Shown here: positions 56,998 through 64,000 of the stretch, piece by piece | How the letters are laid out: every line of letters starts with the position of its first letter | Position numbering within the stretch: position 1 is the stretch's first letter | Assembly (NCBI GenBank): GCA_029945375.1 | Contig: CM057068.1 | Location: 1,102,233-1,166,232, forward strand | Direction: 5' to 3' | Source of the DNA: Agaricus subrufescens | Taxonomy: Eukaryota; Basidiomycota; Agaricomycetes; Agaricales; Agaricaceae | Length of the DNA: 64,000 nucleotides | Program-made: the position numbers and the translations under genes | The notes under the pieces: generated by a model | Told to the model about the DNA's origin: nothing | What the model saw: only the letters and a program-made list of their open reading frames with translations | The model's database searches: none

Positions 56998-59900
56998 TAG
57001 CTTGCTCACATGCATACATCCTAGGACTCGACCAAACACAAACAAAGTAAGGGTTTGCTAATGCAGTTAGCAGCTGGCACCAAACATTAGTCAGGCATCA
57101 CCAAAGGTGTCCCATGGTGTAATGCTTGACTTTTGCAGATTCATTTGACTCATTGATAATGAATTTATTGTATCTGTAGTATGTTATACTAAGACTTGTT
57201 TTGCCTTGTAAGCATAATTTTACATTGTTTATCATGGTTCTGTTGGCTGCAACATGTGAACTTCTTCGTAGGTAATGAATTTGAGTATATCCACACCAAA
57301 ATACTTGTGCTTTTGGAATTTATGTTATGTAATTATAATAACATAAATCTTATAATATTTAAAAAACATCCTCCCTTCCATATAGAATTATTTTTCTTGT
57401 CTTCTATCTCACTTTATATATGAAACTAGGGCCTCAGTCATACTATTTGTTGCCCAAATATGGTGACCTTACTTGTCTTATCTATACACTTCCATGTCAA
57501 GCTCTTGTTAGCCCACATCTGATTCTCTGATCCCTCCTCACACCCTCATTGGTCCATATCTTACACTCATGATTCCACATCATGTTTTCATCAATCCTCA
57601 TTAATTAGTTATATCTATTGAATATTTGAGTGGCCTACTACCCTTGTCATCTTCTATAATAAATTAGCCCTTCCCTCTACTCCCTGCCTATGTTAGACCC
57701 TCCTCTAGCCCATAATTTAACCTTCACCCATTTGCACCCCTCATATTTGTTGATGTGTGTCCACATGTTAGTCTGCATATAAGCCTGTCTGTATGTGGTG
57801 ATAAGCCCAAAAAATATTTAGATCTTGAAAGACAGAATAAATAATCAAAACAATAATAGTTAGAGAAGTATCTACATTATAGAATGTATACAAAAGAAAG
57901 GTCTTACAAAGAACAAGTGACTTGTAGTAAAAGGCAAAACTATCCTACATATAGTAAATAGCAAAGGGCTCCCATTAGGAAAAGTGTACTAACAGGAGGA
58001 ATATGGTTCAATGGTTAGCAAATGCTCAACTGAAAGTTTTATTGTCTATAAAGAGATTACATTACAAGAGATTTGTGAATAAAGAAAGGCATAGGAACTT
58101 AGCTATAATTTAATGGCAGTAGCCTAGCATGTCCAATCTCGTAAATACTTTTGTATCTTCTCAGCATCCTTACCAATCATTTACAAATGGGACTTTACCT
58201 AATTTGAAGTATATCCAAGAAGGATAGTACAATATCTATTTACACAAAGATTTCCTTCACAAAGAAGGAAATTTGGTCAATAGCAACCTTCAGATCAAAA
58301 TATTTAGTAAGCAGAGAATGAGAGACCTGGTGACAAGATAGATCTAGATCATGCTGAGATTGCTAAATCATAGATAAATCACTGATAGTAGCAACTGCAG
58401 CACTGATCAATGTACAGTCATCCAAGTTGAAATAGCTGACTGTGTAAATAGAAATAATTTGATAAGTAGTGAAATGATGATTAATTGATTAATAAGGAAA
58501 ACAAGCTTAGCAAGCATGGGAGTCTGGTTAGTATGTATAAAAATGTGAGTAGATAGCTAGTAAAAGCCAAGTAATTAGCTTTCCCTGCACTTTGCAATTA
58601 GTACATCACAAACTCATGATTAAAAATTGTAGGAATTGTATATCCATTGCTTTGGACCATATTTGTTCAAATAGAAATTAAAGATTTAACTCAGAAACTT
58701 GTCTTGAGCCTGACTTAAAGAAAAATACTATCAAGAAGAGTGTCAGAAGCTACAACTTCTTGACAGTGTGTGATATGCTTGTGATAGCTAAATTGAGGGC
58801 TTGCAGAAAAGTGCAGACAAGCATGTGGACACTATCCTGCATGCTGTCCACATCTTTATCCCAAAGGGGCAACAGCCTGTGGTTGGTCTGTGCAGCCATA
58901 TAACAACACAGCTTCAGGGGGGGCCTATATCTATGTAGGAGTTGATACATCCTAGCAGCAATTTGAGAATAGACTGTGTTTTACTTAACAATAAGTGATT
59001 GATGAGGCAATAGGTTTATGAAGACATCTAGTCAAGACTTGAGCAGGAACCCACATCCAGTCTGCATCACTTGGGCGGGGACCACACCCATCTGCATCTA
59101 GGCTGCATAGAGCTGTGTCAATTCTTCATTGGTCTGTGCCTCCCACATCTGCCCTCATGTGTCCACATCTGTACTTACTTATCTATGTTGAAGTGTAAGC
59201 CTCATGCTCCCCTTATTATGATTATGCTTTTTGTATCCAGTAAATATACACTCTATTGACTACTAATGTTCTTTACAGATATGTTACTGATAGCTGCAAA
59301 TATTTCTGTGGGTTTCCATCCTGGTATCTTATCATGTGTTGGTGTGTGTTTACCTTTGATCTATGCCAGGTCTGCACTGTGACCTGCATTTGTCTACATT
59401 AGTCCATATTTGCATGTGGGCTCTGCACTTTTGCTGTAGCCCCTAAATTGAACTTCATGAATCACATCCTTAGAGTGGTGTGGTCCAATAGCCTCTGTAG
59501 TTTGTAGATACCAGTCAGTGGCCCTTTGCTAAGTTGCTATCAAAGTTGATATCTACCCACATTTGAATAAGTCAGCTGCTTTAGCAAGGCAGTGTAGTTA
59601 AATCCACTTCATAAGCATATCCAACTTTGAATCTGGAACAGTCTATCTATGTACTGTATACTAAAAACATCTTTTCATATAAACACCACATAAATAAATC
59701 TATAAACCAAAAGAGAAATATAAAAAACAAATAAAACAAAAACCCAAAAACAAATTAACTGTCTATCAATTTTCTGATATAAAATCTCTCCATGAACTAC
59801 TTCAAGAACAACTTGTTTCTATCTATCTATCTAAAAGATTTATAGTCCCACATGCTGCTATCTCTACAGTGGGCCCCTTGTATTTGCTGTAGCCTGTGAT

Positions 59901-60194
59901 AGAACTATGATCATAGCTTCCAAAAGGTGAATAGTCTCTTCTTCAGTCCATTAGCCTCCCATATTTTTGCCTGCAGACTCTGTAGTATTGTGGGGATAGA
60001 GGGAGTAATACTGGATAATGTAGCTTAAAGTAATTGCAGAGGATAGTGATAATGAGATTGCTGCCTGTTGCAAATATTTCAAAGGGAACTTTTGCAAATT
60101 CATGGGGAGACTAAATGAAGTGAAGGGCTCAAACAGCATGTTCTTAACAAAATGTTTGGTTTCATTTGCCAAACATGCCAAATCTTCCATGGTT
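56998..60194. other. 3.2 kb AT-rich, CpG-depleted, no gene seen
   Basis: Few CG dinucleotides, many TG/CA, no open frame above about 80 codons with coding character. It includes a diffuse region of repeated cacatctg/tctgcat words near 59.05-59.20 kb and a short (tatc)n tract at about 59820-59835. Probably old transposon debris, but I cannot name an element here. Confidence 0.5.
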
Positions 60195-60416
60195 CTAGCC
60201 TAAGAGGGGTTCAGGAGTAGGTGTTTTGGTCTGTAGAGGGATTTCTTTGCAATTGCAAAATGCATAGAAAGACTGGACTGATAATGTGTACACTTGTTGA
60301 GTAGATGGAGCTAGGCTTCTCTGTAAGGCTGTGAAAACTTTCATTTTGGGAGTTGTTGTGAGGGACAGTCTGTGATGGGTTGGCCAGTGTAGACCATCTG
60401 ATAGTTGAAGAGGCAT
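60195..60416 (-). pseudogene. Tyrosine recombinase N-terminal fragment (DIRS or Crypton relic)
   Basis: Minus strand. The stretch FTALQRSLAPSTQQVYTLSV...SFYAFCNCKEIP matches the core-binding (SAM-like) domain of the DIRS element 1 recombinase (DDSTLATYGTGLLTFHVFCN, HKEIP) in spacing and key residues. Nothing of the catalytic domain follows. It ends about 150 bp from the inner edge of inverted arm B. Confidence 0.6.
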
Positions 60417-60569
60417 TAGAGTTCAGTAATTCTGAGTGGAATGTAAACAAAACAAAGACAGTAATCAACTATGGATTATGTAATGTAGGTTCATATATGA
60501 GAATATTGCCTAAACAGTCTAGTATAGTAAATGTTTTAATGATACATGTTAGGCCTTCTGGTAGTTCCA

Positions 60570-63495
60570 AACTATTATAACAAGTCTACAAAAGTAAATT
60601 ACAAATTTGCTGCATACTAATCAGATACCGCTCTCATGGTCATTAATGTTCATCGAGTCACCAGTAGTGACCTCTGTCCCCCTCTGCTCGTTAAATCCAT
60701 AAATGTTTACCGTCGTCGTTTTGAAATCTTCCACCGCTGCATTCAATTGGGGATCACGGAGATTTAACATCAAACGAGTCATCAATATAGATAATGCGCT
60801 ATACCAGAGAGCATCAGAAAACTAGATCAAGGAACAGAAAGGCAGCCAATTCCACACACATGATCATCGGGCTAACCATAGCTGCAGAGTTTACAGGCTA
60901 AACCGGTGTTAAGCCTTAAACAGATTGCCCTCCTCTATGTTAGAAAACGACTTACATCGGCCAACTGTGACATTTTAGATTCAATTGCGCGTATTATGAA
61001 CGGACAAAAGGTATTAACTCACAACGAGAACGAGAATATTGACGGCATTTAAAGTCACCATCGCACTGAGCAACAAGAAGTGTTTGAGGATTGACAAGTA
61101 AAACTTGAGTGAAACTTACCCGAAGTACACTGTACCTGTAGGCAATGAATCTTCAGTCATCGTATAAGAAATGAACATAAGATCAGTAATACATACCGTC
61201 TCGCACTAGTGTAGTCAATAACCCTATGCCTCTTCCCTTAGGAAGGGTCAGTGCTTTATAAAGCATCATGGCAAATATAGCAATGTCGAACACAAGTTCT
61301 CCCCCATATGCCCCTGCAAGATCTATTGATTGTGAATGGTTTCATAGTTTGCTCAACAAGACGCGTCGACATACAATAAGCTCTAATAATGGGTGTCAGT
61401 GAATACGAAAGTGAATTTTGGAATATAGCATACTGCTCTTTTGTATATCCTGAGTCACAACGAAATGGGACTTCAGGCGTGTCTTTTGATGGAGTTTTAG
61501 CTACCCCCACCTTATGATGTTAAATAGTTATCTTTAGATGCAATGCACGCGGCGTCTTACCGTTCCGATGATGATAGCACATATGGCTACAATCATGGGG
61601 AAAACTAAAACGCGTATGCGACCTCTATATAAGGCCCATACACGCATCAACATCATACCTAGATATATTTTCAGATCGTTCAGTCTGAAAAATCAAAAAA
61701 ATAGGGTACCGGAGACAATTATGCTCATTACGAACCCCCAAATTGCGGTATAAATACCCAATATAAGTCTACACCTAAGTCATGAAAGATCGGTGTCACT
61801 GAATCACAAAAAAAGACGAATCATATACTTACCTCTAAAACACTTTTCAAAATCAAAAATGAGCAGTCTGAAGATTTACTCACTGATGGGTCTATTTCTG
61901 TTTGTCTTGAGCGCTCTATTGCCTTGGGAAAGTACCCAAGGAGTGCCAAGTAGCGGTTTGCAAAGAACAAAACCAAACCGTAATTGAGTCCCCTTTTCCA
62001 AAACCTCTCGATCTCAGAATCGAGGGTTAGGAAATAATCATACACCAGGACAGCTGTTTGTGGTGACGCCGATAAAATTAGATATTTTGTGAGCAACCCA
62101 TTGAGTTATGGATTGAAACAATTACCCAGGGATGCCACATTCATCATTTGTTCCACAGGTCTAATTATATCGCATCGTTAGCCAGGGTATCGATCTGGGA
62201 AGCGAGCGACGAGGCAAAATGGATACGGGGCGAGGCGATACTCTTAAGAGTGTGTGCATAACAAAACAATACCCTCCCAACGTGCTCCAGAGAGGCGAAA
62301 AGCGAGTATATGCACTTACATTGACCCGATATTCGCGTTCATTAGTTCTGTAATGTTGCTCATGATGCCCTGGAAAAATGCTTGTTAAGATCAGGTGGAT
62401 TCTGAGCCACTATAGGGCTTAGAGTGTAACAAAAGTCAAGAGTTAGGATCTAAGGGAATTGAAGAGGAGAGAACGAACAGTAAATGATTTTTGGATTATA
62501 TATGTTTCGTCAGGACGAGGATCAAGCTCGCCATAGATAGTATCTCGATCTTTCTCGTTACATCAGGCAAAGAACAACAATGGCTGAGTAGTACGCCTGT
62601 GAGACCACGATGTACCATCAATACCATCAATCAGGAAACTTTGTAGCCCAAGAATGTAACTCTCACTCTCACACGCAATAGCTGTGTTACGAAGCACAGG
62701 AAATTGGCCGTGATATGTTCTTCCATGGGAGTGGTCAAACGTCGGAAAATACGCCTTCGGAGAGTAATGAGTAAATAGAATAGTTCAACAAAGAAACAGC
62801 ACAAAAATCATAAAACCACGCTTTGAAACTTGATAGACTACACCGACAGCGGTCGGCAAATCAATTATTGGAGAAAACCACGTGGACTTTCAGCACCCTA
62901 GGCAAAAATTTGAGGAGATCGGAAGAAGTACACACAGCAATAAACGGCATCCGAGGCGGGCGCCCTTGCCAAACAACAAGTCCGGCAGTTGGGATACTTG
63001 TATCATATAGATACGAGACCCGCCACTGCTCGAGAATACACGTTTCATGACAAGCACCTTGACAATTGTGATTATGCTGCAAAGACACGCGATGGCGCGA
63101 AATTGGCATCAATCGAGTTGCACATTAGAAAAAGCTGAAGAGTAAGGGCACCGCGATCCAAACTCGCGTGTCAGTGACACTCATCCAAGCCTTACAGGGT
63201 CTTACTCACTTGAAGAAGCCACTACAGAGCATGTGAAATCCATCGTTCTTGGATGTTTCCAACTTGAGGTTGAAGGAGACGGCATATTGTTGACAGGGAG
63301 GCAAGATGCTTTCACAAGAATTTGAGCTGGCCCAGTATAAACAGCGGCCTTTCCAAGGCACCCGCTGCAAAAACTCGAAAAGGTTGCGGCCGTCGCCCAT
63401 ATCGCCCGTATTGCCCTTTGGAAGCGCCGACCAGAATACATCTCGAGAGAAGTTGACCCTGTGAGTTATTGATCGTCTATTGATAGACCTCAGTC
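60570..63495 (-). repeat. Inverted duplication, arm B (contains DUF6533 copy 5)
   Basis: Inverse of arm A (48975-51890). The two DUF6533 genes occupy exactly 1743 bp in each arm, with scattered substitutions and a one-base difference near 61350. Outside the arms at about 63.5 kb and 60.57 kb the similarity ends. Confidence 0.88.
60621..62363 (-). CDS. DUF6533-type multi-pass membrane protein, copy 5 (inverted)
   Basis: Minus strand, start codon at 62363-62361 (MSNITELMNANIGS), stop at 60623-60621. Exons mirror copy 4: VLVYDYFLTLDSEIERFWKR ... LFFANRYLALLGYFPKAIER near 62050-61910, MMLMRVWALYRGRIRVLVF near 61655-61570, a loop SKDTPEVPFRCDSGYTKEQ, GELVFDIAIFAMMLYKAL near 61300-61240, and the final exon LSILMTRLMLNLRDPQLNAA near 60795. 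A one-base insertion relative to copy 4 near 61350 falls where I infer an intron, so it may be harmless. Probably functional. It is transcribed towards the dioxygenase island, convergent with copy 4. Confidence 0.72.
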
Positions 63496-63532
63496 GGGGC
63501 CATGTGGCAATCGAATAGGCTGTGGCCATCAC
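62861..63532 (-). CDS. Unidentified gene upstream of DUF6533 copy 5
   Basis: Minus strand. The first segment (63532-63210) encodes NFSRDVFWSALPKGN, GDGRNLFEFLQRVPWKGRCL and NDGFHMLCSGFF and ends at a GTGAGT donor. A second segment from an acceptor at 63077 reads HETCILEQWRVSYLY and FLPRVLKVHVVFSNN to a TGA at 62861, but the phase across this intron does not fit cleanly, so either another exon is missing or the gene is damaged. Cys and Trp are frequent. No family recognised. A decayed paralogue lies in arm A, so the pair of genes was duplicated together. Confidence 0.35.
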
Positions 63533-64000
63533 CGGCGTTAGTTATGCCGTAGAAATGAATCAATGATGTCTATACTGTCAATCAGTAGTAAGCTCGCGCC
63601 TTTTGCTGAGCTTTACCCCCGCTACGTGGTATCCGTGTGATGAGCTATGAGCACGAGGCTTACCACAAATGTACTAGTCGGTAGCACAATATCATAGGAT
63701 GTCATTTCCCCTGCCTTCTACGGGCTAATGCTTTTTGATGCGATGATAGCCTGGTTGAAAAAACGTGGGAAGGTTAATAATAGCAGAAAGTGATTGTGTC
63801 CTTTGTGACGTTCGATACGCTCAATGAACGCCGCGTTATGTTGTAGCGTGTTTCTATGAGGCCGGTTGTTTCGGGGATGTTTTCAAAGAACACTAATAGT
63901 AGCTGTACGAGTTGAATAGTATGATGCTCAAAACATTGTGTACAACAATACAGATCGATCCTGACCCTGATACCACAGTGGGTTGCACAAAAGTTCCGGA
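63533..64000. other. Window end, no gene seen
   Basis: CpG-rich host-like sequence beyond the inverted duplication. No open frame that I can support. Confidence 0.45.

Noticed and set aside
59050..59200. Repeated cacatctg and tctgcat words that looked like a minisatellite or array.
   Set aside because: Spacing is irregular and units are not conserved; not a CRISPR or clean tandem repeat.

Overview
The window looks like genomic DNA of a filamentous basidiomycete of class Agaricomycetes. The genes have many 50-60 nt GT-AG introns and very short exons. The gene families (DUF6533 membrane proteins, DUF7330, DUF2264, a P450 with LPPGPKGWPIIGN-type N-terminus) are typical of that class. The combination resembles Rhizoctonia/Ceratobasidiaceae, but the species assignment is inference.

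Layout. 0-11.7 kb is CpG-rich host DNA: the 3' end of an unidentified gene, a truncated P450 fragment (minus strand), a complete three-exon DUF2264 gene, an eight-exon Ser/Thr-rich single-pass membrane protein, and a two-exon Ser-rich protein of unknown function. 12.5-51.9 kb holds four direct copies (1-4) of a DUF6533-type multi-pass membrane protein gene; a fifth copy lies inverted at 60.6-62.4 kb. Copies 2 and 3 are pseudogenes broken up by transposons. 52.2-55.8 kb is a gene island with an intradiol ring-cleavage dioxygenase (10 exons), a DUF7330 protein and a cyclophilin A. 56-60.6 kb is AT-rich, CpG-poor and almost gene-free.

Mobile DNA makes up most of 14.5-48 kb and is nested with readable target-site duplications (TSDs). 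A hAT element (14540-34162, 8-bp TSD ctgatatt) sits in the 5' flank of DUF6533 copy 2. Inside it are a LINE (14827-25697, 15-bp TSD, poly(A)) and a DIRS-type tyrosine-recombinase retroelement (about 27.25-32.43 kb). The LINE in turn holds a Tc1/mariner element (TA TSD) and two solo LTRs (4-bp TSDs). A second, decayed DIRS element occupies about 36.6-40.9 kb on the minus strand. DUF6533 copy 3 is interrupted by a third solo LTR and by a fold-back, hAT-like inverted-repeat element that itself took a 5'-truncated LINE.

Two cross-cutting signals stand out. CpG decay (CG to TG/CA) accounts for most nonsense codons I could trace, for TSD mismatches, and for loss of the catalytic HxxR arginine in both DIRS recombinases. 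Separately, about 2.9 kb containing DUF6533 copy 4 recurs inverted around copy 5, bracketing the dioxygenase-DUF7330-cyclophilin island. I saw no CRISPR, rRNA or convincing tRNA.
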